From: Thysanoteuthis rhombus
Lineage: Eukaryota > Mollusca > Cephalopoda > Oegopsida > Thysanoteuthidae
Assembly (NCBI GenBank): GCA_963457665.1
Contig: OY735219.1
Span: 23,160,287-23,224,286 of the forward strand
Direction of reading: 5' to 3'
DNA: 64,000 nt
Below, in pieces: positions 50,065-62,254 of the stretch (within the stretch, counting starts at the first letter, position 1; every line of letters begins with the position of its first letter). The translations under genes and the position numbers were made by a program. Under the pieces are notes generated by a model. It saw nothing but the letters and a program-made list of their open reading frames with translations, was not told the DNA's origin and ran no database searches.

Positions 50065-50325
50065 GGCCTGTTCTCCACTGCTTATTTCTGTATCTGAGAG
50101 GGGTAGTAGAGAAGCCGCAATAAATATCGCAGTTAATTGTACACTTTGATAATCCTGGAAAGATTTAAATATGCCCACCGGGTAAATACAATTCATGCCA
50201 TTTATTAATGCAGGTATACAATTTGTGAAAATTACTGCTTCGGAATTGGTAACAATGATGATAGTATGTTTCTCGCTAGACCTTTTAAACGCCCGGTGTG
50301 CTATCATTGATAATGAAATGGCTTG
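50065..50325 (+). repeat. Direct repeat, copy 2
   Basis: Second copy in the same orientation, starting about 1,075 bp after the first (GCCTGTTCTCCACTGCTT ... GGAAAGATTTAAATATG ... CCACCGGGTAAATACAA ... TATCATTGATAATGA). Confidence 0.8.
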
Positions 50326-51830
50326 TTGATTTAATCACTGCGGATGTGATAAATTGATTCGCTATGGCATTTGTCAAAATAGATTGACACTATATTTTTA
50401 CATTCAGAAATTGGTAAATTGAGCTATGAATACAATACAGTATATTTATGACGGTTCATCCGGTACAGTTGATCGTCTGTTCACCAACCTGATCTAGCCC
50501 CACGTTATGTCAGCGTCTAGTGGTGTTTCGAGTTGATGCCAATCCAAATCGCTGTGCCGGACGTACCTGTTACACACTGTTGTAATCAGAAGAAAGGAAA
50601 ACAAAAAAGTCCGTCTTTAAATCGATGTGTTTTTCGGTTTTTTGGTACATGCGCTTTCCCGCTTTTCTTTGGTCGATTATTTGGGAGAGGAAATATTTCT
50701 GCTCTTAGTTACGGTTAATCGGGCGAAATTCGGAGTGTCAGCGCTTCTCCTGGCACTCGGGGGCGAATGCTGACATAAGTCTGATCACACCTGAATTTAT
50801 AGTGGATCTTGGGACATTGGGAAGGGGAAAGATGTTTGCTAATTATAATTCTGTTGTTTCTTGTGTCATCTTTTTCTTCCTATCAGGACTTTTCATTGCA
50901 ATTAGGAAGGGCAGTTCAATTGTGTTTTCATTTTCACGACAGATACGAACCTTTCATTGTCTAAATCTGTCTTCCTATTCCAATGTGGGAACATTTGGGC
51001 CATCTACTCTTTTAATACCTGGAACCATTAGGAATAAGGCGTAAGAGCCATCATCTGACCATCCTTTTGTACATATCTCCAGCTGGTTAACTTCAGCTTT
51101 CTTTAGATTTCCTGTTTATCTTATGTTTTTGTTCTTGCTAATGGTTCCGAGAAATTTAGTCAACATGGGATTACAAGCACTTATTCTAAATTTGTGATTC
51201 TGATTCTAAAATCGGCTTAATATACTTTATATGCTTTTTAAAAAAAACATCTGATTCTACTTTTCCACTTCTTGCGGCCTTCAAGTGTCTTGAACCCTTT
51301 GGAAATCTTGACTCCTTTCAATTAGAATAAAAAATATCAATGTCTTTTATTTCTTGTGATTTACTCATGAGGAAAATAGGGAGGGTGGAAGAGGTGGTAG
51401 TATCATTTATCATTATCACAGAAAACTGTCAAAACTGAACCCTTATCTCGGTAACGACAATTATTCACTGAATTTTAAAATTATACTGACCCCATTAACA
51501 TTTATTTAAGAAAAAAAGGGAAAGAACACAAAAAAAAGATTAGTTGAGGAAGCAATTTCAAAGTTTTTGGTATCAAGCAAATTCAAATTTGTTTCTTACG
51601 TTTAAAGAATGATCGTAGAGAAAATGTATGCGGCTTCTTTGACTACCACGAGAAAGTAGAAGTGAGCTAGCAGCTATCTTGGATTTTTCTTTGCTACACT
51701 GGGAATGGTTGGTGATAATATGGAAGCCCGTTCGTACAATTATAAATTCGGATTCGTGGCAAAGACAGAAAAAAAAACCAAAAAAAACGAATAAATGACA
51801 AAACAGGGAGCGAGATCGAATGACAAACAC

Positions 51831-51834
<4 letters not shown>

Positions 51835-51873
<39 letters not shown>
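51835..51873. repeat. (GA)n microsatellite
   Basis: About 19 GA dinucleotides. Confidence 0.95.
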
Positions 51874-51877
<4 letters not shown>

Positions 51878-52417
51878 TGAGTTACTTTTTAAGACAATTC
51901 ACAATATGCACACAGTGACTGGGGTGCACCAAAAGACGTTTTCGTCTCCGTCCTCCAATACCAGTGATCAGAGAGATTAGCTTCACTTTTCCCTGTATAG
52001 TCATTTGTTAGTTTGGATCGGTGAGTGAATGTTCAGGTCCAATCCTTGTGTTCAGTTGGCCCTCCCAACTTATTCCATAATTTACAACAGATTAACAGAC
52101 AAAAGCCCGACCATTTCGGCTTTTCCTTGGTCTCTACAAAATCATCAGGTTAACAGAAAGGCTCTACTGAAAGTGGACATTTGATTTCTCCATATCCGAG
52201 CTTCTTCTGCATGTTTGCACAATGAGTTATGTCCCCTTGATTGACTGACAAATTACTTCATTTTGACTACCGTCTTTTGCACCTCAGCAGTGGCAAGGTG
52301 CAACAAAATGGATACTTCAACAGTCATTTTTGATTGTGTCGAGAATAAAAATGCATAGATTTTATTCTAATTTTAAATTTTTGAAGAATTTCCTTGTTGT
52401 TTGGGGGTGGTAGTAAT

Positions 52418-52441
52418 ATGATGATGATGATGATGATGATG
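52418..52441. repeat. (ATG)n microsatellite
   Basis: Eight consecutive ATG-type trinucleotides. Confidence 0.9.
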
Positions 52442-53109
52442 GAAAAAAAAAGGGCCATTGTAAGAGTTCCATATGCTCTAGATTTTGTCCCCCTGGTTGT
52501 ATTGTAACAACTATTTTTTTCCAGTTGGGGGAGCACCCCTAGGACCTTTGCGCCCTAGGAGACTACCTAGTTTTAGCCACTGGCTGAAGTTAGCTTAAAA
52601 ATGTGTTTATTTGATACCTTATAATGACAAAATGTGGCACATAGTTTTTAGTGTTGGTGAATCTGTCTACCCAGCCAATACCGCTCATAACTCATATCTT
52701 ATGAGGAGTCATCCAGCCCATATCAATGCAAAAGGAAGGTGATATATAGGAGATGGAACTCCAGATTTCAATCAATTTTTGACTTGGAGCAAAAAGCCAG
52801 GTATTGGAGATGATACAGACTACGTGGCTGAAGTTGATATAAATAATATCGAAATATGAAATCATACAATTTTTCTTTTGGTAATTAAATATTTGCAGAC
52901 TAATATCCTGATAGACAAGTCTGCACTTAAAGGTTTTAAAAGCTCAAGGTATAAACCTACTAAAAACAAAATATCATTGGTTGTGAGGTTTTACTGTTGC
53001 ACTTTATCAATGGAACGCAGAGAGAATTGATTGAAACTTCTGAAACATAAGATAATAATAATTACGGTAAAAACTTATTTATCCTGTCTAATAGCACAAA
53101 TACTCCAAT

Positions 53110-53360
53110 CAGTATCAGTCTTTTATCATCCGTCATTGGACATAGATCTTCCCCAGGCAGAGCCAATATTTTCTGAACCTGTTCAGTTCGTCTTGCCATC
53201 TTATATTCTGCCCGTCACGGTTCTGGATTTGATCTCTGGGGATCCATGTTGTGAGTCATGATGTCCATCAGATGTCGGCCATTCTTATAACATGACCAGC
53301 CAATTGCCATCTGAGTTTCCTAATAGATTTTATGATATAGTATGCTCCATATAAACTATG
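53110..53360. repeat. Probable LINE/SINE-type interspersed repeat fragment
   Basis: CGTCATTGGACATAGATCTT followed by CCCCAGGCAGAG and, further on, GTTGTGAGTCATGATGTCCA and ATAACATGACCAGCCAATTG resembles a common invertebrate repeat with TCATTGGACATAGGCCTC. Recognition is from memory. Confidence 0.35.
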
Positions 53361-54013
53361 GATTTCTTATCTAAGTTGTGCACTATTGGAATAAATTGCC
53401 CATAGAAAAAAATCAGTATCAACAGCTTACAAAATGGTATTGCCAAATTTCGGAAAATGGCATACCATATACATGGTCAGTATTGGGAACTCTCTGAGAA
53501 GAGAATAAGTTATTAAGTAAACAGTATAGCAAGCTGACATGTATTTTTATTCATCTATATCAAGTGAATTTTCAAGATAAATGATTTATTGATATTTACT
53601 TGGTGTAGCTTAGTATGGCACAAGGCCAAAATGGTATGTGGGGAAATGTAGAAAGATTCTGTTGCTAACATAGCAGACCATTACTACTGTAGTGAGAGTG
53701 ATCCTCACATTTCTGGGCTTGTGCCAAACTTGACTAATCTTAGTTTGGCATAAAATGGAGGAATTGATTTACTTCTTTGTTCTATCATATATATATCGTA
53801 TAAATACATATTGAACAACCATAGCCAACAAGGGTGGCAAAGAGTTTTATCCTGTATTATGTGTTCCTGCACATAGACGTTTTTCAATGGAAAGTGGCAG
53901 TGATGTCATGAATAGAATTTATTCTGACTATATTTATTCTTTGCTGGATTTTTACATGAGTTCAAATTTGGTCGCTATGGTTGTTCAGTTATTGACTATG
54001 ATGGCAAGTATAT

Positions 54014-54521
54014 GTGGGTATGTGTGTACATATGATGACAATCCAAAAAGTATCCAATAATTTTGAATATCTCCAGAACAGGTTGCATGGCCCTAATGTA
54101 CTTTGGCATCCAATCAGAGATTACCTAACTGAAGAGAAATTCTCCCATTGTGTCACTTGTGAGTTGTGTATCTGTCACATTTGCAATGACTGTGCCAGCC
54201 CATTCTTTGTATTGTGCAGGTTTTTTGGCAAAACATTGCATTTCCCTGATATATCACTCTCACTACAGATTCAGCCCCCAGTAACTTCTGACTTTTACAA
54301 AAGATTCAAGACTGTGGAGAAGATTAAGGAGAAAAAAACAGCAGCTGATAGCAGTCTTGAAAGAGGACTGAAAACTGTTCTGAAATGTTGGGATAAGTGT
54401 GTAAGGTTCCATGAGGAGTACTTTGAGGGGACTTAGATACCATTGCCTCAGGTAGGCTATTTTTTTTCTTCTGTTAATATCAAATGGCCGGATACTTTCC
54501 CAGACAGAGCTTGTGCATGAG

Positions 54522-54530
<9 letters not shown>
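54014..54530 (+). mobile_element. Mariner-type element, internally deleted
   Basis: An uninterrupted 140-codon frame (54,014-54,436) ends with SDFYKRFKTVEKIKEKK and GLKTVLKCWDKCVRFHEEYF-EGT. This is the usual mariner transposase C-terminus (DF-LF-KLK-(K)-RF-T-EEI ... W--RWDKC---EGEYFEGD). Both outer ends carry related inverted sequence: CAATCCAAAAAGTATCC at 54,041-54,057 and GGATACTTTCCCAGA at 54,489-54,503. The upstream part of the frame shows no transposase similarity. Catalytic residues upstream are lacking, so it is non-autonomous. Confidence 0.65.

Positions 54531-54558
<28 letters not shown>
54525..54558. repeat. (AT)n microsatellite
   Basis: About 16 AT dinucleotides directly beyond the right end of the mariner-type element. 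Confidence 0.9.
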
Positions 54559-54562
<4 letters not shown>

Positions 54563-56854
54563 TTTTTTTTCTTCTCATTTATACACAAATAGATAAGATA
54601 ACAGTTCTTGCCAACTTTGTGAGTGACTTTTTCACACGATTTTACCACAATTGAAGAAATTTGTGTGCATGTACCGCAATTACACAACAACTGGCCATTG
54701 TACAGTTGATATTCACTAGATATATCAACAGAAAAGGCAGTGCAGTATCAAGTTTGAAGTTATTTGGATCAGCGGTTCGTGAGAAATCTAAAAGAATTTT
54801 CAAAGATTACCAATATTTCGTCGTAGTCTATGAATCATCTCTCAACTTTCGCTCTTTAGAAAACATTTTGCATTTGAGCACTACCAATGTCTTTTTGAAA
54901 ATTCAATTCAATCTGGCAGGCTGCTTCCCCACCATAAAGTCCGGACCTTCCAAACATGCACCTTTGGAATGTGCACTGCACTAGTACTTACAAAGATCAA
55001 GGAAAAAAATATGGTACAGTTGAGCACCCCTTATCTGAAACTTTCAAAAGTCAAAAAGGGACGTAACTCATTTTAACTAGAGTAAAAGCTTCATCTTCCT
55101 CTGACTCTTTAGAAATGTAATATATAATAAACGGTGAGAGATGAAACAAGCTGAAATTCTCAGTTTCCGTTACGTTCATTTACAGCTACTTGTAATTCAA
55201 TGCTTATTTGTTTTCATATATTTTAAATAAAAAAACAAAAACAAAAGAGCTCCTTCGCCTATTTTCATTCAGTCATTTCATTCATTTTCTCTTTTTAAAA
55301 TCAGTTCAATAATAATTCTGTTTGTTCTCAGAACATGGAATCAATAAAAATGAACAAGAATAATTTCAAATTTTTTTTTTTTTTTTTTTTTCACAAAACA
55401 GCAAAAATTAAGCTTTTGTACATAATCTAATTAGTGGGAGTTAAATGTACATCGAGAAACCTTGAAATTACTCCCCTTAAATATCCAGGATGGAGTCCTG
55501 TAATGAATCATGATGTACCTGAAAATATTTCGAAATCTGCTACTCTTCTGGTTCCAGGCATTTCTGATAATGGGTACTCAACTGTATATACAAAAATATT
55601 CAATAAAACCGCTCTTCGCAGTACGTTAGACAAATTTATTTCACCAAATTCAAATTTCAAAGCGTATTGCCCAACCTTTCTAAAAATTTCATCGAAATTC
55701 ATGCAGAACTTTTGGAGTTACAGAACAGCCAGGGTTAAATGACATGCTCTGATCTGAAATTTTGATAATACACTTCTATCTGTCTGTCCACAATTGATTT
55801 CAATAAAGGAAATTACATGGACTCATATTCAGAGCATAGAAGCAAATTTTTATGTAAAAATCCGTACAAAGTTTTAGTAAAAAGATCTTTTTAAAGTAGG
55901 TATAACATGTCAGTGGATTATGTTACATCAAGTTTTTTTATTTTTATTATAAGTTGAGAATAGAATCTTAATAAAATGATGCCTTTGATTGAGTATTGTA
56001 AAAGATGTGAATCATCATGTCACTTGAGGTTTTAGGGTTGTATGCCCCATCTAGCTGAGGATACTCGCCTGAAGTAATTATCACTCAATAATTATATCAA
56101 TTCAATACAGAGTAAGTGATTTGACATAATTATAGGATTTGTTTGCACGCATGTTTAATTCAAGGCAGACAAGGAAAGCTGTGGTCCTTCAAAATAAGGG
56201 AAAGAAAAAAAAAAAATCACTATAATAAGAGACTTGCATTTAGTTTGATTCAAGATAGTTGACGTCCATCGAAATAAGGAAAAAAATTTGAATAAGAGAC
56301 TTTCCGTCAACTTTCTTTCTAAAAGTGTTATCAGAATATGAGGTAATGTTCTGGAAAAAAAAGATGAACACAAACATTTTAGATACATGCCCACTTTGAC
56401 TATTGGATTATCTTACATTCATACAATGTATGCATACATTCTATATGCACTATAGCTCAATAGGGTAGTTGGTTTTTAATAACTCAACCTTCTAAGGGAA
56501 GGACACTCTGAAATAAAACCAGCTGTGTAACATCAGGCCATCTTGCTAAGTTAATGGTTGCAGACGCTTAGAGAGACTGTATAAAAATTACTTTTCGAGT
56601 TTCATAGACATTTGTATCATCTCTGTCAAGTACAACTAACTGATGGCAGATCAGTTGCGATTGCCTGAAAGCAGACCTGATTGCAAATCAGCAACAGGTT
56701 GCAGAAGCCACCTTAGAGCCCAGAAGAGGGAGGCACCTTATCTTTGAGAAAAAAAAAATAAAATAAAATAAAAGGAAATAGAATGCAAAAAGTGATCATA
56801 TTTGTTAACAAGTTGACAGCCATCATATATGTATGTATGAAAATTACTATAACA

Positions 56855-58050
56855 CAGTGCAAGGCCGAATTTTGTAAGCCCTTTACCTCCAAAATGCTTC
56901 AACTTCAAGAATAAAACAAATCCAGGTGATTTGCCATTGTTATATTATGTTTTATGAGGGGAGGTCTATTTACAATGATGTTGAATTAGACCCTTACTTT
57001 GTGTGCACCGGCTGTACATCATCAGAGACGGTTCACTCTGATCCCTTTTTGGAATTTGTTTCTTTTCTTTTATCTACCTGACCTTGTATTCTGATAATGA
57101 TTTCTTTTAATTTGAGGTAGAGAGAGGAAAGATACATTTTTTTTCTCTTCAGGGGTTGAAAATTGAGGAAAAACTTTTTTTCTCCATCAGGGGGTGAAAA
57201 GAGAGGGAAACATTTTTCCCCTCTTAAGGTGGTCATTAGTGAATGGAAACTATTTTAGGGAAAAATGGTCATGATGAAGTAGTTTTCTCAATTCATATAC
57301 TAGCTAATAATTATAATAAAAATCAGATACAAAAGAATCAAGTTTACATAGATCTTTATGATCAGCAGAAGAATCCCAGAAAGCAAGTTATAACAGTAGT
57401 TTTTCAATTGATAATATACCCAGTTATATACTATTTCACAGCAAAGAAACAAATTTTTTTAAATGGCACATTGTAAGCAAGGTTTTGTCAGCCCAATACC
57501 TTTGAAATGCTCCAAGAAGAATAAAATGAATCTTAGTGTTACATTGTTTTTGGAAAGGGGTTTCAATTTACCATGTAACAATAATACTAATCTAGATCAT
57601 GATTTTGTGCCCATAGGCTGTGATGTCATGAGAGAACACTGTGACTTCAAAACATTTATCATTACAGTTTTTAATCAGGAAATTTGCTAACATTTTTTGA
57701 GAGTTGGTTCTTTACCTGACCTCATATTCTGATCACCTTTTTTTCAAGTTGTTTTTTTTTTTAGTTGGCTTCATATTCAGACCATATTTTTCTTTTTGAG
57801 TTGTGGTCAAAAATGAAAGGAACATTTTTTTCCCCCCCAATTTCGGGGGTCAAATGTGAGGGGAATGTTTTTTTTTCTCTTTTAGAGATTGTAAGTGAGG
57901 GGAAACATCTCATTTTAGGGGTTAAAACAAGAGTGAGGAAAAACTGTCTTTGAGAAAAATGAAAAGTTTTTTTTTTAATTTTTAAAAAAATCAAGGCATT
58001 TTTTTCCCCCATTTTAGTGAAGGGAAACTTTTGGGGAGAAAACATCAAGT
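56855..58050 (+). repeat. Tandem duplication of a roughly 0.6-kb unit with minisatellite
   Basis: Copy 1 (from about 56,858) and copy 2 (from about 57,470) share GCAAGG..TTTTGT.AGCCC, ACCTcc.AAATGCTtcAA, AAGAATAAAA, then TACCTGACCT.(G/A)TATTCTGAT. Each ends in units of the GGGGTCAAAAGTGAGGGGAA type (57,120-57,250 and 57,800-58,040) also found at 18.2 kb. Confidence 0.65.
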
Positions 58051-59269
58051 ATAGAATAATGCCCCATCTATCATTTTTTTTTCAAAATAATTATGATAAT
58101 GGCTGGAGGAGGCTGCCTTCAAGTGAATCTATATCAATATCATGATAATAGGAGTGCTCTGTCCATCTACATGTATGCAAACCAAGAAGAAATGTAGAAT
58201 TCAGATCATTTGTAAAAGGGCCTGAATTCTAAATTTCATCCTTGTTTTGATTCATTTTGGAATATGGCATCCTTATTTTGTTTAAATTTACTTAAATTTT
58301 TGGTAATGGAGCAGTGTGAATTTGCTATTTCTGTTCAAGCAGCATAAAATACCTTCGATATACCTCAACACCAAATAGTTTTATTATTTTTTTTTTTCAT
58401 TTCGAAATCAAACAAACAAACTGAACTTTCATTTTGATTCAATTTTTATTTCAAAATATACAAATAGAGAAAAGTTTATTACCACTTCAATTATAAACTT
58501 TCATCCTCCATGACATTTTGTTCAGATTACCAATGAAGGGGACCTACATACTTAATTTTATATTTACATACTTTAATATCCTGAAACTTGAAGAAAAAAA
58601 AAATAACACATTAGTCCCCTTATCAAAATCATACTTATTTCAGGCATTTTATTTCTATATTCAAAGATGTGAGAGAATGAAAGTTTATGTTCGAAGCTGT
58701 GATAAACTCATCTATGCACACATATTTCCAAAATCTAAAACTAAATAAAATTGTTTGGAGGTAAGATATATCAAAAATATTCTATGCAGCGCAAATGGGA
58801 ACAGCAAATTTATACTGCTCAATTGGATAAGGATGAAATGGATAATTCAGACCTATTCAACTACATAAAAAAGTAATATGGTGAAAAATAGTATCACAAA
58901 ATTTAGATAACTTTATTCAAACCAAGGATTGTGTAATGAAATAAATCACTACCATAAAGTAATCTTTCTGATGGTTCAAATTTGGTTTCTTGTAAGTCTT
59001 ATTGTTTTTTTTCAAATTTTACTTACTTTGGTTATAAACTGTTAAAGAATTTGCTAGATATAAATGTTTGGAAAGGGTGAAAAAAAAAGAAAAAAAAAAA
59101 AAAAAAGAAAAAAGTCTCGAGTATAGCAAAAAGTTTCTTCCTATAGTTTTGAGAGGGGTCACTCACATTCAAAGAGTTATTTGGACAAATCTTACGTAAT
59201 AATTGATGCTACAAGTAGAAAGAAAAAAAAAAAAAAAAAAAAAGAATTCTGTTGACAGCCATCACAATC

Positions 59270-59370
59270 TGATAACACACCCGGAGAAGCCCTTAGGATG
59301 GATTGGCCGAAACGTCAGTTAAACAACACAGACAACAAAGTATTCAATCGTCCGATAAACTCATTGAAAA
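59270..59370 (+). repeat. Possible Penelope-type terminal sequence with hammerhead-like core
   Basis: CGGAGAAGCCCTTAGG ... GGCCGAAACGTCAGTTAAAC resembles the CTGAAGAAG...CGAAACGTC signature common near Penelope-like element ends, whose core (CUGANGA ... GAAA ... GUC) belongs to hammerhead ribozymes. Here the first half of the core is changed (CGGAGAA), so activity is unlikely. Confidence 0.35.
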
Positions 59371-61333
59371 AGTTTCTTTCTCCATTATGATTAGTAGACA
59401 TTATCCATCTGCAAGAGACGAGAAAATCTCATTTATTTAGTTGTGTTTTACAACTAAGTAGGGTGCATTTTACTGAAACATCCATTTACAGTCAGTTTGA
59501 ATAATTATCATTAGAAAAATTGTATTTTTTTTTTGTGAATTGAACTAGAAAGTAAAAAAAAGTTCTACCCATTACTTGAAATCCATTCTGTCAAAAATGA
59601 CAAGATCTAAGAAATTCATTGCCTTAGCAATTTATGCACGTGAAATGCATTCACTGGCCAACAGATACAGTCGTACATTTGTAAAAATAAAAACTGAAAT
59701 CAACTTGAAAGATTCTAGACCAGATATTTATTACAAACCGATATTGTTTATCCAAAGTTACTCTGTCAGCTTACTGGAGGGATCCTACCATTTATTTTCC
59801 TTTGCAATATTTTGGTCAATATTCATAATTTCTTCAAGATCAATTCTTTAACTAAACATTTCTGCATCTAAGTACTGGTTAATTTTTATTCCTAACTTCC
59901 AATACTGCTAATAATAAAACTCTGTAAATTTACTTTCACAAAACCAGACCTCTAGCATGAACACTCTCTCTCATCTTTGTCTGGTGTTGAACTGCCATTT
60001 ACTGATTAGTTTTGTGTATTTGATTTGTGCTCAAATACAATACACATATTAAAAATAAGGGTCAAGTAATGTTCGTAAATGCATGCCATATATTTTAAGA
60101 TTGAATAGTTAAAATTGTTTTTATGTCTTCCTCTATGACATTTTTAAATCTAAACATTTGTGAAATACTATTACACTGAATAAGAGAAAAACTTCTGCTC
60201 TATTTTATATAAGTTAGAAAAAATTTAGCAGTCTTTAAAAGGTGCTATTGATAGGTACAATTGACTTATATTTTTTCAAAACTTCTAGTTGGTTGCAAAG
60301 ACACATTCTGATGAAACCTTGGAGTAAATCATGAATTACTATTAGATTAGTGCATGCTTTTGCACCAACTAAGTAATGTAAAAGTTACTCCCACAAAACC
60401 TAAAGCCAGTGAGTTCAATAATCTTGAGTATTTTATTCAGCCTAATAATGCAACTTAGAAGAAACATTGGATTTAGGTGAAAAATACAACAGATTCATTA
60501 GTTGTATCTTTTCTGACTTGTTTGAATGTTTGCCGATCACAATCCCGGTAGTTCAGGATATAATGAATCTATGAAGTACGCAACTTTTGTAGTCACCAGC
60601 AGCAACTGCTTTTGTTCATGAAGAAACAGCAAACACTAGCAACATTTATCAAAAAGATTAGAGGTCAGAAAAAGAAATTTTTCATACCTTAGAATCCAAC
60701 AACCTTTCAAACTGTAAGATTAAACCTAAAATAATTCAAATGATGCTAGATAATAAATATCTGTGCGTTGGAACATTCTAATAATGATTACAAATTTTCT
60801 CAACTGGGGGAGCGAATTTTTGGTAGATTTTACAGAACTATGAGCAAATATTGGCATGCAAAAATGATGATGAATCATAATTAAATGATAATGAAGTTTT
60901 AATGGCAAGAGGCTATTTTAAATAGAAACACACAGCATACCAATTTCATAAAGCCAAATCAATAATGCTAATTTAAAATTTTACAAGTAAATTCTTACAA
61001 ACTCTTTTAGATTAGATTTAGAATAGAGAACCTCCTAGCATGGCTATCAAGACAATTCTTCCTTCTCAAAAGGAAAAAAAAAAAAAAAATGTTCGTACAA
61101 TGGAGTTTGAACAACTATAAATAGTCTATCTTACCAAAGTTTAACCTTCAATTTGAATTCTTATTTTGTAGAAGCTGTTATGGAATACCTTTAGTTGTAA
61201 AGACATTTACCTCTCAGCCGAGCTTTCCAATGTCTCCTCCCCACCCTTACCTGGGTTGATTGCAGGTTGGGAATATTGGTGTGCGATATTTCATTTTGTG
61301 AAACCATTCAACAATTTCTATTTTTATTTATAG

Positions 61334-62066
61334 AAACTTGGGTCGTCGAATCAATACAAAGTTTAGCAGTGAATACGAAACCAGGAAGATTATATGTTAC
61401 ATTTGTGGTTGCAAGTGTGCTCTGATAGGTTCAAGAGAGCATGAAATTCCATGTCTGGTGGATTGGTTGAAAAAGTACCCGAAGCATGAGGAGTTCGCTC
61501 CTACTATGCCCAAGTTTTATCCGGACCCTTTCACAGCCACAGCTGAAGAAATTGATTACTATAACCAGAAAGCAGCAAAGAGTGCCAAGCTGTGCGATGA
61601 GAATACACAGAGATATGCTATTAGCACCAGCACTGATGTGAAAGCTTTGCCACTCCACAAGGCTCATGAACAGATGCCCCTGACAGAGCGTGTGGTTGGA
61701 TTTGAAAAATCAGGCGAGAACCAAACCAAACAGGATGTTTCAACAGGAGAAAAAAAGCGGGGATCAGCTCAGAAAATGCCAAACAAGGCAGCTACTACGA
61801 AGACATTGCTTCATGAACGTTTGGTTGATTTCATGGATAAATATGCACTCCATATACCTCAGCTGCAAGATCCGGGCAGAGTACCGAAAGGACACCAATA
61901 CGCTTACAAGTTGGATGAGTCTACTACAAAAGAAGATCTTCTGTTGCATCCATGTTGTGTAGAAATTGATGAACAGAAAAGAGCAAGCACTCCAGGAAAT
62001 GCTAGCCTAGTCTCCCGAAAGAAGATTCGTATCACAGCAGAAGCAAATAGAAAACGTTTTGATTGA
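61334..62066 (+). CDS. ZNF474/ZC2HC-like C2HC zinc-finger protein, terminal exon
   Basis: The frame is open from a probable acceptor (TTTTTATTTATAG|AAAC) to a TGA at 62,064-62,066, giving 243 residues. Residues 21-40 (CYICGCKCALIGSREHEIPC) have the C-x2-C-x11-H-x3-C spacing of the C2HC finger of ZNF474 and ZC2HC1 proteins, followed by CLVDWLKKYPK, which fits the family's CL-KW consensus. A TAEEIDYYNQKA segment resembles the linker to a second finger, but no second finger is present. The C-terminal 150 residues are charged and unrecognised, with a basic end. No upstream exon was identified, and no ATG start is visible. An AATAAA lies at 62,245-62,250. An intronless gene with an upstream start is a less likely alternative. 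Confidence 0.8.
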
Positions 62067-62244
62067 CATAGCATTATTAAATATTAGCTATGAACAAATA
62101 AGAAAGATATGATAAATACAAAAGTTTGAAGAAAAAAAAACAAAAAAAAAAAAAAAACTTTTAATCCAAGTTTTCTAATAGTCTTGGAGACACCTTCCAA
62201 GAGCCAACACAGGATAACAACAACAGACCTTGCTGGAATCCAAA

Positions 62245-62250
62245 AATAAA
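62245..62250 (+). terminator. Polyadenylation signal AATAAA
   Basis: Exact AATAAA 179 bp after the stop of the C2HC-finger exon, directly before the tandem array. It is the best candidate transcript end for that gene. Confidence 0.5.
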
Positions 62251-62254
62251 AAGT

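Larger units (their letters stand above)
38219..61333. other. Interval without a recognised host exon
   Basis: Twenty-three kilobases with no exon I can support. Part may be the 5' intron of the C2HC-finger gene whose last exon starts at 61,334. The content is the set of repeats and transposon remnants listed individually; CpG is visibly more frequent between about 43.5 and 50.8 kb. Confidence 0.5.

Noticed and set aside
54661-54984. 107-codon plus-strand frame after the mariner-type element
   Set aside because: No recognisable domain, AT-rich, and no exon signals.
55434-55742. 102-codon plus-strand frame
   Set aside because: Nothing recognisable and no splice or promoter context; possibly another transposon remnant, but I could not support it.
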